Source: Inia geoffrensis | Taxonomy: Eukaryota > Chordata > Mammalia > Artiodactyla > Iniidae | DNA length: 64,000 nt | Reading direction: 5' to 3' | Assembly: GCA_036417435.1 (NCBI GenBank) | Contig: CM070899.1 | Span: forward strand, 149,992,237-150,056,236 | Shown: in pieces, positions 23,300-37,279 of the stretch | Layout of the letters: the number at the start of each line of letters is the position of its first letter | How positions within the stretch are numbered: the stretch's first letter is position 1 | Made by a program: the position numbers and the translations under genes | Notes under the pieces: model-generated | What the model saw: only the letters and a program-made list of their open reading frames with translations | Databases searched by the model: none | Told to the model about the DNA's origin: nothing

Positions 23300-26200
23300 C
23301 AAGGTGCCTTGAAAAGGTAAATATTGAGCTACCATTCAATCAGGCATACCCACTTCAGGGCCTATCGCCTCAGAGGATGAAAATGAAAAAGCCACAGGAT
23401 AGCAATCCTGCACTCCAGCTATATTTACCATATCCAAGCTTTGGAAGCAAAGAAAATGTCCATCAACAGGGGAATGCACAAGGAAGAAGTGGTCCATGTA
23501 CACAATGGCATATGGCTCCAATACCAAATATAAATTCAAATTAAAAAACAAACATAAGTAAGGAGACATCAGCATTGGGTGGATTATCCGGGCACATTCC
23601 ACTCTAATTTATAACCAAGGAACACCACTGGCAAGAAGGTCTGTCTCCCTTGTTACCAGAGTGGGGAAAGCAGAAATGCTGCCGCCCTCTGGCCGTTACC
23701 TGCAACAGCAGCCTTAAGACCTGAGCTAAGGGTCACTTTATGTGCACAAGTACTGGAGGACTGTAAATGAACCTGCCCTCAAAATGTCTTGAGGGAGGTA
23801 ATGCCCAAAATATTACAAATTGCAGCATATACTTCAGGAAAACGATATGAAGAGGTAAGCTGCATCCACAGATTGAGGAAAAAACGGACATGCCTGAAAA
23901 CTCAATTTCAAGGGGTTAGGAGACCCATGCAAATCCAACCACAAAGAGGTATCAGCTCACACCAGGCAGAATAAACATCAGAAAAAAACACAAACAGTAA
24001 ATGCTGAAGGGGTTGTGGAGAAGGGCATACCCTCAACTTTAAGTGGGACGTAACCTGGTAAGAGCCACAAATGAGAACAGAATGGACGTGCCGTTACAAG
24101 GTGAACATTGAGCTACCATATGATCCAGCAGGTCCACTCCTGGGCCTATAAGCTAAGAAGACAGATTTGGAAAGACACAGGCAGGCAAATCTGCATTGCA
24201 ACTCTATTACAGTAGGCAAGACATGAAAGCAACCAAAACGTCCATCAACACATGAGTGGACAAAGAAGAACTGGTATATGTACACACGGATATTAGCCAA
24301 GGAAAAAATGACACAATTCCATTTGCAGCACCATAGATGAGTCTAGGCGTAATCACGCAACTTATAGTTAGTCAGAAAAAGAAAGACACATATCCTAGGA
24401 TATCACTTATCGGTGTTACCTAAAAATTGATACCAGTGAAGAGATTTCCACAGAGAAAGGCAATCACAGATTCATTAAACAAACTTATGGTTCACCAATG
24501 GAAAGGTGTGAGAATTGGATACTTTAGGCTCTTGTGGTTAAGACACATATACAAACACAGGTGAAGTATATAATCACCAAAGACCATGGGAAAAGGATGC
24601 CAGGAAGAATAGACACATGGATATGTGTAAAAGAACCACATCTTGCACACGTACAACAAGCATAACATTGTAATCAAACTTGCTGTGATAAAAAAATAAA
24701 AATTAAATTAATAAAACGAACAACAAGCAGTGAGACATAAACTTAAGGCACTGTTTCCTGGCATCTTCCATTCCAATTTACAGCCTACAACACGATTTCC
24801 ATGGAGACTCTGTTGCCCTAGTAAACAGATTTTATAAAGGAGAACTGCTGCCACATTGTGGCCGTTTCACACAACAGCAGCTTTAAACCCAGGGCTAATG
24901 GTCAGTTATACTCAAAATAATTACAGGCCTGTAAATGACAACTGCCCTGAAAACAAATCCTGGGGTCGTATATCGACCAAAAAATTCAAGAGACATCCAC
25001 AACTCAAAACGACAATTTCAAGAGGTCATTATACACACATTTGTCTTCTCTTACTTTTTCTTTCTTTTTTTTTTTTGGTAAAACAAATGGGAATGGGAAA
25101 ATGCTTAACATCAGGAATTAATGAAGTCATGCAAATCCAATCTACAAAAACGTTCACCTCACAACCGTCAGAATGATCATCATGCAAAAACGTGTATAAA
25201 GAATAAATGCTGAAGGGGTTTTAGAGAACGGCGTACCCTCTTGCTGCTGTTGGGATGTAACCTGGTAACAGCCAGTATTGAGAACAGAATGGAGGTGCAT
25301 TGCAAGGTAAAAATTGAGCTACCATATGATCTGGTAGGCCCACTGTTGGGCCTATCTCCTGAATAGACTAGAATCATAAAGGCACAGGCTGGCAATCCTG
25401 CACTCCAGCATCATGTACCATAGCCAAGAACTGGAAAAAACCAAAATGTCCATCAACAGATAAATGCACCAAAAAGAAGTGGTCCATGTACACAATGGAA
25501 TATTAGCCAAGGAAAAGAATGAAACATTGCCGTTGGCACCACCATAGAAGGATCTAGAAATAATCAGCCCACTTGATCTAAGAAAGAACCCAAAAGACAG
25601 ACATCCTATGACATCAGTTATAGGGGTTATCTAAATATTGAACCCATGAAATTATTTCCAAGAGAAGGACACACATGGATTTAGAACACAAAAAATATAT
25701 TTAACCACATGGAATGGTGTAAGGAACATATGAATTAGGATACGGGGGTTAGCAGACATGTACTAATACTTATGAAATATATAATCACAAAATACCTATG
25801 GAATACCAAGAGAGGCCTACTCCACACTCTGTAATGACCTACACGGGAAAGGATCCAAAGATGAATAGGTCGATGCCTAGATATAATGAACCAGATTCTG
25901 TACACCTAGAACACACACAATACTTTTATCAAATTTGCTCTGATAGTAAATAAAAATTAAATTTAAAACACAAGAAGTAAGGAGGTTTAAGCTCTTGGGG
26001 GTTTGCCCTGGCACATTTCTCTCGAATTTTAAGCCTGCTAACACAATTTCCAGGAAGGCTCTCTTGCCCCAAAACCCAGATTTGGAAATGTAGGAATGCT
26101 GCCGCCTCGTGGCCGTTTCCCACTAAAGCGGCTTTAAACCCACAGCTAACAGTCACTGAACACTCACAAGGACTGAGGGCAGTAAAGGACACGTGACCTC

Positions 26201-27961
26201 AAAAAATGTCCTGGGCTGGGAATGGCCAAAAAAATTAAACACAGGCAAAGGTTTCAAGGAGATAGTATGAAGAGGCAAGTTTTACTCACTCTTTTTCCAA
26301 AAAAGAAAAATGGATAACAGCTCAACATCAGGAATTATTAGACTCATGCAAATGTAATTTACAAAAAGGATTCAACTCACACAAGTCAACTACCATCAGC
26401 AAAAAGTCAACAAACAATAAATGCCGAAGGGGTTTTAGAGAACTGCGTACCCTCTAACTGCTGGTGAGATGTAAAGTGGTAACAGCCCATAATGAGAACA
26501 GAAAGGAGTTGCATTTAAAAGTAAAAATTGAGCCAGCATTCCATCCAGCAGGGCCACCGCTGAGCCTCTCACCTGAGAAGACCAGAGTCGAGAAGACCCA
26601 GGCTGCAACAGCTGCACTGCAGCCATTTTCACAATAGCCAAGACACGGAAGCAAGCAAAACGTCCATCAACACATGAATGGATAAAGAAGTGGTCTATGT
26701 ACACAAAGGCATATTAACAATGGAAAACAATGAAACACTGCTCTTTTATTTTTATTTTTTTATTTTTTTTATTTTTATTTTTTAGCGGTACGCGGGCCTC
26801 TCACTGCTGTGGCCTCTCCCGCTGCGGAGCACAGGCTCCGGACGCTCAGGCTCAGTGGCCATGACTCACGGGCACAGCCGCTCCGCGGCATGTGGGATCC
26901 TCCCGGACCGGGGCACGAACCCGTGTCCCCTGCATCGGCAGGCAGACGCTCGACCACTGCGCCACCAGGGAAGCCCGAAACACTGCTCTTTGAGGCACCA
27001 TAGAGGAGCCTAGACATAATCACAGAACATGAGGTAAGTCGGAAAGCAAAAGGCATATATCCTATGATATCACTTATAGGCGTCATCTAACAACTGACAA
27101 AAATGAACATATTTCCACAGAGAAAGGCACTCACAGACTAAGAAAACAAACTACGCTTATCTAAAAGGAAAGGTGGCGGAATGGATAAATTAAGATCAGG
27201 GTTATCAAAAGTATACAAATACATATTAAATATACATATCAAAAAGACCGACCATATAGCAAGGGAGGTCTACAGAACACTCTGCAATAATTTACATGGG
27301 AAGTGGATTTGTACATGAATATATATACATACATAGTACAAATGAACCAGACTGTGTACACCTAAGACAAAAAATATTCTAATCGTTACCCGGGTTAAAA
27401 AACGTTAAAACATCGAACAACAAGTAACGGACATAATCTTATGTGGGGTTTTCCTGGCACATTCCATTCTAATTTACAACCTGGGAACATGACTTCCAGA
27501 AAGGCTCTGCTGCTCTAGTCATCAGATTTGGGAATGGAGAAATGCTGCCGCCTTGTGGCCATTTCGCACAATAGCACCTTTAAACTCAGTGCTAATGGTC
27601 ACTAAATATTCACACTCATTGCTGGCCTGTAAATGACACCTGCCCTCAAAAAAAATCCTGGGGTCGAAAATCGACCAAAAAATTCAAAAGAGGGCAACCT
27701 TCCGAGAAGACAATTTCAAGAGGTTTACTGTACTCACAGTTTTTTTTTTCTGTTTATCACAGATATAAAAAGGTGTGGAAAAATGCTGAACAGAATTATT
27801 AAAGACATGCAAATCCCAATTACAAAAACCTATCAGCTCACACCAGTCAGAATGGCCGTGAGCAAAATTTCTGCAAAAAATAAATTCTGTAGGGGCTGTG
27901 GAGAAATGCATACCCGCGGTTCAAACAGGAACATGGTAAGAGCCAGTAATGGAAACACAAA
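23300..27961 (+). repeat. Higher-order unit 6 (A-B-C+SINE-D, 4662 bp)
   Basis: D tail 23300-23553, A 23554-24722, B 24723-25970, C 25971-27420, D from 27421. It carries all the private variants of unit 2, including GTCAGAAAAAGAAAGAC near 24373 and AAGTAACGGACA at the C-D boundary. Confidence 0.95.
26747..26976 (-). mobile_element. CHR-type SINE, unit 6
   Basis: Same insertion, full-length tail, both target-site copies present. Confidence 0.95.
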
Positions 27962-30900
27962 CAAGGTGCCTTGAAAAGGTAAATATTGAGCTACCATTCA
28001 ATCAGGCATACCCACTTCAGGGCCTATCGCCTCAGAGGATGAAAATGAAAAAGCCACAGGATAGCAATCCTGCACTCCAGCTATATTTACCATATCCAAG
28101 CTTTGGAAGCAAAGAAAATGTCCATCAACAGGGGAATGCACAAGGAAGAAGTGGTCCATGTACACAATGGCATATGGCTCCAATACCAAATATAAATTCA
28201 AATTAAAAAACAAACATAAGTAAGGAGACATCAGCATTGGGTGGATTATCCGGGCACATTCCACTCTAATTTATAACCAAGGAACACCACTGGCAAGAAG
28301 GTCTGTCTCCCTTGTTACCAGAGTGGGGAAAGCAGAAATGCTGCCGCCCTCTGGCCGTTACCTGCAACAGCAGCCTTAAGACCTGAGCTAAGGGTCACTT
28401 TATGTGCACAAGTACTGGAGGACTGTAAATGAACCTGCCCTCAAAATGTCTTGAGGGAGGTAATGCCCAAAATATTACAAATTGCAGCACATACTTCAGG
28501 AAAACGATATGAAGAGGTAAGCTGCACCCACAGATTGAGGAAAAAACGGACATGCCTGAAAACTCAATTTCAAGGGGTTAGGAGACCCAGGCAAATCCAA
28601 CCACAAAGAGGTATCAGCTCACACCAGGCAGAATAAACATCAGAAAAAAACACAAACAGTAAATGCTGAAGGGGTTGTGGAGAAGGGCATACCCTCAACT
28701 TTAAGTGGGACGTAACCTGGTAAGAGCCACAAATGAGAACAGAATGGACGTGCCGTTACAAGGTGAACATTGAGCTACCATATGATACAGCAGGTCCACT
28801 CCTGGGCCTATAAGCTAAGAAGACAGATTTGGAAAGACACAGGCAGGCAAATCTGCATTGCAACTCTATTACAGTAGGCAAGACATGAAAGCAACCAAAA
28901 CGTCCATCAACACATGAGTGGACAAAGAAGAACTGGTATATGTACACACGGATATTAGCCAAGGAAAAAATGACACAATTCCATTTGCAGCACCATAGAT
29001 GAGTCTAGGCGTAATCACGCAACTTATAGTTAGTCAGAAAGAGAAAGACACATATCCTAGGATATCACTTATCGGTGTTACCTAAAAATTGATACCAGTG
29101 AAGAGATTTCCACAGAGAAAGGCAATCACAGATTCATTAAACAAACTTATGGTTCACCAATGGAAAGGTGTGAGAGTTGGATACTTTAGGCTATTGTGGT
29201 TAAGACACATATACAAACACAGGTGAAGTATATAATCACCAAAGACCATGGGAAAAGGATGCCAGGAAGAATAGACACATGGATATGTGTAAAAGAACCA
29301 CATCTTGCACACGTACAACAAGCATAACATTGTAATCAAACTTGCTGTGATAAAAAAATAAAAATTAAATTAATAAAACGAACAACAAGCAGTGAGACAT
29401 AAACTTAAGGCACTGTTTCCTGGCATCTTCCATTCCAATTTACAGCCTACAACACGATTTCCATGGAGACTCTGTTGCCCTAGTAAACAGATTTTATAAA
29501 GGAGAACTGCTGCCACATTGTGGCCGTTTCACACAACAGCAGCTTTAAACCCAGGGCTAATGGTCAGTTGATACTCAAAATAATTACAGGCCTGTAAATG
29601 ACAACTGCCCTGAAAACAAATCCTGGGGTCGTATATCGACCAAAAAATTCAAGAGACATCCACAACTCAAAACGACAATTTCAAGAGGTCATTATACACA
29701 CATTTGTCTTCTCTTACTTTTTCTTTCTTTTTTTTTTTTTGTAAAACAAATGGGAATGGGAAAATGCTTAACATCAGGAATTAATGAAGTCATGCAAATC
29801 CAATCTACAAAAACGTTCACCTCACAACCGTCAGAATGATCATCATGCAAAAACGTGTATAAAGAATAAATGCTGAAGGGGTTTTAGAGAACGGCGTACC
29901 CTCTTGCTGCTGTTGGGATGTAACCTGGTAACAGCCAGTATTGAGAACAGAATGGAGGTGCATTGCAAGGTAAAAATTGAGCTACCATATGATCTGGTAG
30001 GCCCACTGTTGGGCCTATCTCCTGAATAGACTAGAATCATAAAGGCACAGGCTGGCAATCCTGCACTCCAGCATCATGTACCATAGCCAAGAACTGGAAA
30101 AAACCAAAATGTCCATCAACAGATAAATGCACCAAAAAGAAGTGGTCCATGTACACAATGGAATATTAGCCAAGGAAAAGAATGAAACATTGCCGTTGGC
30201 ACCACCATAGAAGGATCTAGAAATAATCAGCCCACTTGATCTAAGAAAGAACCCAAAAGACAGACATCCTATGACATCAGTTATAGGGGTTATCTAAATA
30301 TTGAACCCATGAAATTATTTCCAAGAGAAGGACACACATGGATTTAGAACACAAAAAATATATTTAACCACATGGAATGGTGTAAGGAACATATGAATTA
30401 GGATACGGGGGTTAGCAGACATGTACTAATACTTATGAAATATATAATCACAAAATACCTATGGAATACCAAGAGAGGCCTACTCCACACTCTGTAATGA
30501 CCTACACGGGAAAGGATCCAAAGATGAATAGGTCGATGCCTAGATATAATGAACCAGATTCTGTACACCTAGAACACACACAATACTTTTATCAAATTTG
30601 CTCTGATAGTAAATAAAAATTAAATTTAAAACACAAGAAGTAAGGAGGTTTAAGCTCTTGGGGGTTTGCCCTGGCACATTTCTCTCGAATTTTAAGCCTG
30701 CTAACACAATTTCCAGGAAGGCTCTCTTGCCCCAAAACCCAGATTTGGAAATGTAGGAATGCTGCCGCCTCGTGGCCGTTTCCCACTAAAGCGGCTTTAA
30801 ACCCACAGCTAACAGTCACTGAACACTCACAAGGACTGAGGGCAGTAAAGGACACGTGACCTCAAAAAATGTCCTGGGCTGGGAATGGCCAAAAAAATTA

Positions 30901-32616
30901 AACACAGGCAAAGGTTTCAAGGAGATAGTATGAAGAGGCAAGTTTTACTCACTCTTTTTCCAAAAAAGAAAAATGGATAACAGCTCAACATCAGGAATTA
31001 TTAGACTCATGCAAATGTAATTTACAAAAAGGATTCAACTCACACAAGTCAACTACCATCAGCAAAAAGTCAACAAACAATAAATGCCGAAGGGGTTTTA
31101 GAGAACTGCGTACCCTCTAACTGCTGGTGAGATGTAAAGTGGTAACAGCCCATAATGAGAACAGAAAGGAGTTGCATTTAAAAGTAAAAATTGAGCCAGC
31201 ATTCCATCCAGCAGGGCCACCGCTGAGCCTCTCACCTGAGAAGACCAGAGTCGAGAAGACCCAGGCTGCAACAGCTGCACTGCAGCCATTTTCACAATAG
31301 CCAAGACACGGAAGCAAGCAAAACGTCCATCAACACATGAATGGATAAAGAAGTGGTCTATGTACACAAAGGCATATTAACAATGGAAAACAATGAAACA
31401 CTGCTCTTTTATTTTTATTTTTTTTATTTTTATTTTTTAGCGGTACGCGGGCCTCTCACTGCTGTGGCCTCTCCCGCTGCGGAGCACAGGCTCCGGACGC
31501 TCAGGCTCAGTGGCCATGACTCACGGGCACAGCCGCTCCGCGGCATGTGGGATCCTCCCGGACCGGGGCACGAACCCGTGTCCCCTGCATCGGCAGGCAG
31601 ACGCTCGACCACTGCGCCACCAGGGAAGCCCGAAACACTGCTCTTTGAGGCACCATAGAGGAGCCTAGACATAATCACAGAACATGAGGTAAGTCGGAAA
31701 GCAAAAGGCATATATCCTATGATATCACTTATAGGCGTCATCTAACAACTGACAAAAATGAACATATTTCCACAGAGAAAGGCACTCACAGACTAAGAAA
31801 ACAAACTACGCTTATCTAAAAGGAAAGGTGGGGGAATGGATAAATTAAGATCAGGGTTATCAAAAGTATACAAATACATATTAAATATACATATCAAAAA
31901 GACCGACCATATAGCAAGGGAGGTCTACAGAACACTCTGCAATAATTTACATGGGAAGTGGATTTGTACATGAATATATATACATACATAGTACAAATGA
32001 ACCAGACTGTGTACACCTAAGACAAAAAATATTCTAATCGTTACCCGGGTTAAAAAACGTTAAAACATCGAACAACAAGTAACGGACATAATCTTATGTG
32101 GGGTTTTCCTGGCACATTCCATTCTAATTTACAACCTGGGAACATGACTTCCAGAAAGGCTCTGCTGCTCTAGTCATCAGATTTGGGAATGGAGAAATGC
32201 TGCCGCCTTGTGGCCATTTCGCACAATAGCACCTTTAAACTCAGTGCTAATGGTCACTAAATATTCACACTCATTGCTGGCCTGTAAATGACACCTGCCC
32301 TCAAAAAAAATCCTGGGGTCGAAAATCGACCAAAAAATTCAAAAGAGGGCAACCTTCCGAGAAGACAATTTCAAGAGGTTTACTGTACTCACAGTTTTTT
32401 TTTTCTGTTTATCACAGATATAAAAAGGTGTGGAAAAATGCTGAACAGAATTATTAAAGACATGCAAATCCCAATTACAAAAACCTATCAGCTCACACCA
32501 GTCAGAATGGCCGTGAGCAAAATTTCTGCAAAAAATAAATTCTGTAGGGGCTGTGGAGAAATGCATACCCGCGGTTCAAACAGGAACATGGTAAGAGCCA
32601 GTAATGGAAACACAAA
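27962..32616 (+). repeat. Higher-order unit 7 (A-B-C+SINE-D, 4655 bp)
   Basis: D tail 27962-28215, A 28216-29384, B 29385-30633, C 30634-32075, D from 32076. Even-type markers in B and C. CCCAGGCAAATCC near 28587 is shared only with unit 8. GTCAGTTGATACTC in B (near 29564) carries an extra G, shared with units 8, 9 and 15. GATACAGCAGG near 28785 is private. Confidence 0.95.
31410..31631 (-). mobile_element. CHR-type SINE, unit 7 (short tail)
   Basis: Same insertion with the 8-bp tail deletion also found in units 4 and 15. Confidence 0.95.
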
Positions 32617-35600
32617 CAAGGTGCCTTGAAAAGGTAAATATTGAGCTACCATTCAATCAGGCATACCCACTTCAGGGCCTATCGCCTCAGAGGATGAAAA
32701 TGAAAAAGCCACAGGATAGCAATCCTGCACTCCAGCTATATTTACCATATCCAAGCTTTGGAAGCAAAGAAAATGTCCATCAACAGGGGAATGCACAAGG
32801 AAGAAGTGGTCCATGTACACAATGGCATATGGCTCCAATACCAAATATAAATTCAAATTAAAAAACAAACATAAGTAAGGAGACATCAGCATTGGGTGGA
32901 TTATCCGGGCACATTCCACTCTAATTTATAACCAAGGAACACCACTGGCAAGAAGGTCTGTCTCCCTTGTTACCAGAGTGGGGAAAGCAGAAATGCTGCC
33001 GCCCTCTGGCCGTTACCTGCAACAGCAGCCTTAAGACCTGAGCTAAGGGTCACTTTATGTGCACAAGTACTGGAGGACTGTAAATGAACCTGCCCTCAAA
33101 ATGTCTTGAGGGAGGTAATGCCCAAAATATTACAAATTGCAGCACATACTTCAGGAAAACGATATGAAGAGGTAAGCTGCACCCACAGATTGAGGAAAAA
33201 ACGGACATGCCTGAAAATTCAATTTCAAGGGGTTAGGAGACCCAGGCAAATCCAACCACAAAGAGGTATCAGCTCACACCAGGCAGAATAAACATCAGAA
33301 AAAAACACAAACAGTAAATGCTGAAGGGGTTGTGGAGAAGGGCATACCCTCAACTTTAAGTGGGACGTAACCTGGTAAGAGCCACAAATGAGAACAGAAT
33401 GGACGTGCCGTTACAAGGTGAACATTGAGCTACCATATGATCCAGCAGGTCCACTCCTGGGCCTATAAGCTAAGAAGACAGATTTGGAAAGACACAGGCA
33501 GGCAAATCTGCATTGCAACTCTATTACAGTAGGCAAGACATGAAAGCAACCAAAACGTCCATCAACACATGAGTGGACAAAGAAGAACTGGTATATGTAC
33601 ACACGGATATTAGCCAAGGAAAAAATGACACAATTCCATTTGCAGCACCATAGATGAGTCTAGGCGTAATCACGCAACTTATAGTTAGTCAGAAAGAGAA
33701 AGACAAATATCCTAGGATATCACTTATCGGTGTTACCTAAAAATTGATACCAGTGAAGAGATTTCCACAGAGAAAGGCAATCACAGATTCATTAAACAAA
33801 CTTATGGTTCACCAATGGAAAGGTGTGAGAGTTGGATACTTTAGGCTATTGTGGTTAAGACACATATACAAACACAGGTGAAGTATATAATCACCAAAGA
33901 CCATGGGAAAAGGATGCCAGGAAGAATAGACACATGGATATGTGTAAAAGAACCACATCTTGCACACGTACAACAAGCATAACATTGTAATCAAACTTGC
34001 TGTGATAAAAAAATAAAAATTAAATTAATAAAACGAACAACAAGCAGTGAGACATAAACTTAAGGCACTGTTTCCTGGCATCTTCCATTCCAATTTACAG
34101 CCTACAACACGATTTCCATGGAGACTCTGTTGCCCTAGTAAACAGATTTTATAAAGGAGAACTGCTGCCACATTGTGGCCGTTTCACACAACAGCAGCTT
34201 TAAACCCAGGGCTAATGGTCAGTTGATACTCAAAATAATTACAGGCCTGTAAATGACAACTGCCCTGAAAACAAATCCTGGGGTCGTATATCGACCAAAA
34301 AATTCAAGAGACATCCACAACTCAAAACGACAATTTCAAGAGGTCATTAATCACACATTTGTCTTCTCTTACTTTTTCTTTCTTTTTTTTTTTTTGGTAA
34401 AACAAATGGGAATGGGAAAATGCTTAACATCAGGAATTAATGAAGTCATGCAAATCCAATCTACAAAAACGTTCACCTCACAACCGTCAGAATGATCATC
34501 ATGCAAAAACGTGTATAAAGAATAAATGCTGAAGGGGTTTTAGAGAACGGCGTACCCTCTTGCTGCTGTTGGGATGTAACCTGGTAACAGCCAGTATTGA
34601 GAACAGAATGGAGGTGCATTGCAAGGTAAAAATTGAGCTACCATATGATCTGGTAGGCCCACTGTTGGGCCTATCTCCTGAATAGACTAGAATCAAAAAG
34701 GCACAGGCTGGCAATCCTGCACTCCAGCATCATGTACCATAGCCAAGAATTGGAAAAAACCAAAATGTCCATCAACAGATAAATGCACCAAAAAGAAGTG
34801 GTCCATGTACACAATGGAATATTAGCCAAGGAAAAGAATGAAACATTGCCGTTGGCACCACCATAGAAGGATCTAGAAATAATCAGCCCACTTGATCTAA
34901 GAAAGAACCCAAAAGACAGACATCCTATGACATCAGTTATAGGGGTTATCTAAATATTGAACCCATGAAATTATTTCCAAGAGAAGGACACTCATGGATT
35001 TAGAACACAAAAAATATATTTAACCACATGGAATGGTGTAAGGAACATATGAATTAGGATACGGGGGTTAGCAGACATGTACTAATACTTATGAAATATA
35101 TAATCACAAAATACCTATGGAATACCAAGAGAGGCCTACTCCACACTCTGTAATGACCTACACGGGAAAGGATCCAAAGATGAATAGATCGATGCCTAGA
35201 TATAATGAACCAGATTCTGTACACCTAGAACACACACAATACTTTTATCAAATTTGCTCTGATAGTAAATAAAAATTAAATTTAAAACACAAGAAGTAAG
35301 GAGGTTTAAGCTCTTGGGGGTTTGCCCTGGCACATTTCTCTCGAATTTTAAGCCTGCTAACACAATTTCCAGGAAGGCTCTCTTGCCCCAAAACCCAGAT
35401 TTGGAAATGTAGGAATGCTGCCGCCTCGTGGCCGTTTCCCACTAAAGCGGCTTTAAACCCACAGCTAACAGTCACTGAACACTCACAAGGACTGAGGGCA
35501 GTAAAGGACACGTGACCTCAAAAAATGTCCTGGGCTGGGAATGGCCAAAAAAATTAAACACAGGCAAAGGTTTCAAGGAGATAGTATGAAGAGGCAAGTT

Positions 35601-37279
35601 TTACTCACTCTTTTTCCAAAAAAGAAAAATGGATAACAGCTCAACATCAGGAATTATTAGACTCATGCAAATGTAATTTACAAAAAGGATTCAACTCACA
35701 CAAGTCAACTACCATCAGCAAAAAGTCAACAAACAATAAATGCCGAAGGGGTTTTAGAGAACTGCGTACCCTCTAACTGCTGGTGAGATGTAAAGTGGTA
35801 ACAGCCCATAATGAGAACAGAAAGGAGTTGCATTTAAAAGTAAAAATTGAGCCAGCATTCCATCCAGCAGGGCCACCGCTGAGCCTCTCACCTGAGAAGA
35901 CCAGAGTCGAGAAGACCCAGGCTGCAACAGCTGCACTGCAGCCATTTTCACAATAGCCAAGACACGGAAGCAAGCAAAACGTCCATCAACACATGAATGG
36001 ATAAAGAAGTGGTCTATGTACACAAAGGCATATTAACAATGGAAAACAATGAAACACTGCTCTTTTATTTTTATTTTTTTATTTTTTTTATTTTTATTTT
36101 TTAGCGGTACGCGGGCCTCTCACTGCTGTGGCCTCTCCCGCTGCGGAGCACAGGCTCCGGACGCTCAGGCTCAGTGGCCATGACTCACGGGCACAGCCGC
36201 TCCGCGGCATGTGGGATCCTCCCGGACCGGGGCACGAACCCGTGTCCCCTGCATCGGCAGGCAGACGCTCGACCACTGCGCCACCAGGGAAGCCCGAAAC
36301 ACTGCTCTTTGAGGCACCATAGAGGAGCCTAGACATAATCACAGAACATGAGGTAAGTCGGAAAGCAAAAGGCATATATCCTATGATATCACTTATAGGC
36401 GTCATCTAACAACTGACAAAAATGAACATATTTCCACAGAGAAAGGCACTCACAGACTAAGAAAACAAACTACGCTTATCTAAAAGGAAAGGTGGCGGAA
36501 TGGATAAATTAAGATCAGGGTTATCAAAAGTATACAAATACATATTAAATATACATATCAAAAAGACCGACCATATAGCAAGGGAGGTCTACAGAACACT
36601 CTGCAATAATTTACATGGGAAGTGGATTTGTACATGAATATATATACATACATAGTACAAATGAACCAGACTGTGTACACCTAAGACAAAAAATATTCTA
36701 ATCGTTACCCGGGTTAAAAAACGTTAAAACATCGAACAACAAGTAAGGGACATAATCTTATGTGGGGTTTTCCTGGCACATTCCATTCTAATTTACAACC
36801 TGGGAACATGACTTCCAGAAAGGCTCTGCTGCTCTAGTCATCAGATTTGGGAATGGAGAAATGCTGCCGCCTTGTGGCCATTTCGCACAATAGCAGCTTT
36901 AAACTCAGTGCTAATGGTCACTAAATATTCACACTCATTGCTGGCCTGTAAATGACACCTGCCCTCAAAAAAAATCCTGGGGTCGAAAATCGACCAAAAA
37001 ATTCAAAAGAGGGCAACCTTCCGAGAAGACAATTTCAAGAGGTTTACTGTACTCACAGTTTTTTTTTCTGTTTATCACAGATATAAAAAGGTGTGGAAAA
37101 ATGCTGAACAGAATTATTAAAGACATGCAAATCCCAATTACAAAAACCTATCAGCTCACACCAGTCAGAATGGCCGTGAGCAAAATTTCTGCAAAAAATA
37201 AATTCTGTAGGGGCTGTGGAGAAATGCATACCCGCGGTTCAAACAGGAACATGGTAAGAGCCAGTAATGGAAACACAAA
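32617..37279 (+). repeat. Higher-order unit 8 (A-B-C+SINE-D, 4663 bp)
   Basis: D tail 32617-32870, A 32871-34039, B 34040-35289, C 35290-36739, D from 36740. It is a mosaic: even-type GTGCCGTTACAAGG in A, odd-type AATCAAAAAGG in B, even-type C head. Private variants are GACAAATATCC near 33704, GAAAATTCAATTTC near 33213 and GGACACTCATGG near 34986. Confidence 0.95.
36066..36295 (-). mobile_element. CHR-type SINE, unit 8
   Basis: Same insertion, full-length tail. This is the last SINE copy before the SINE-free block. Confidence 0.95.
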
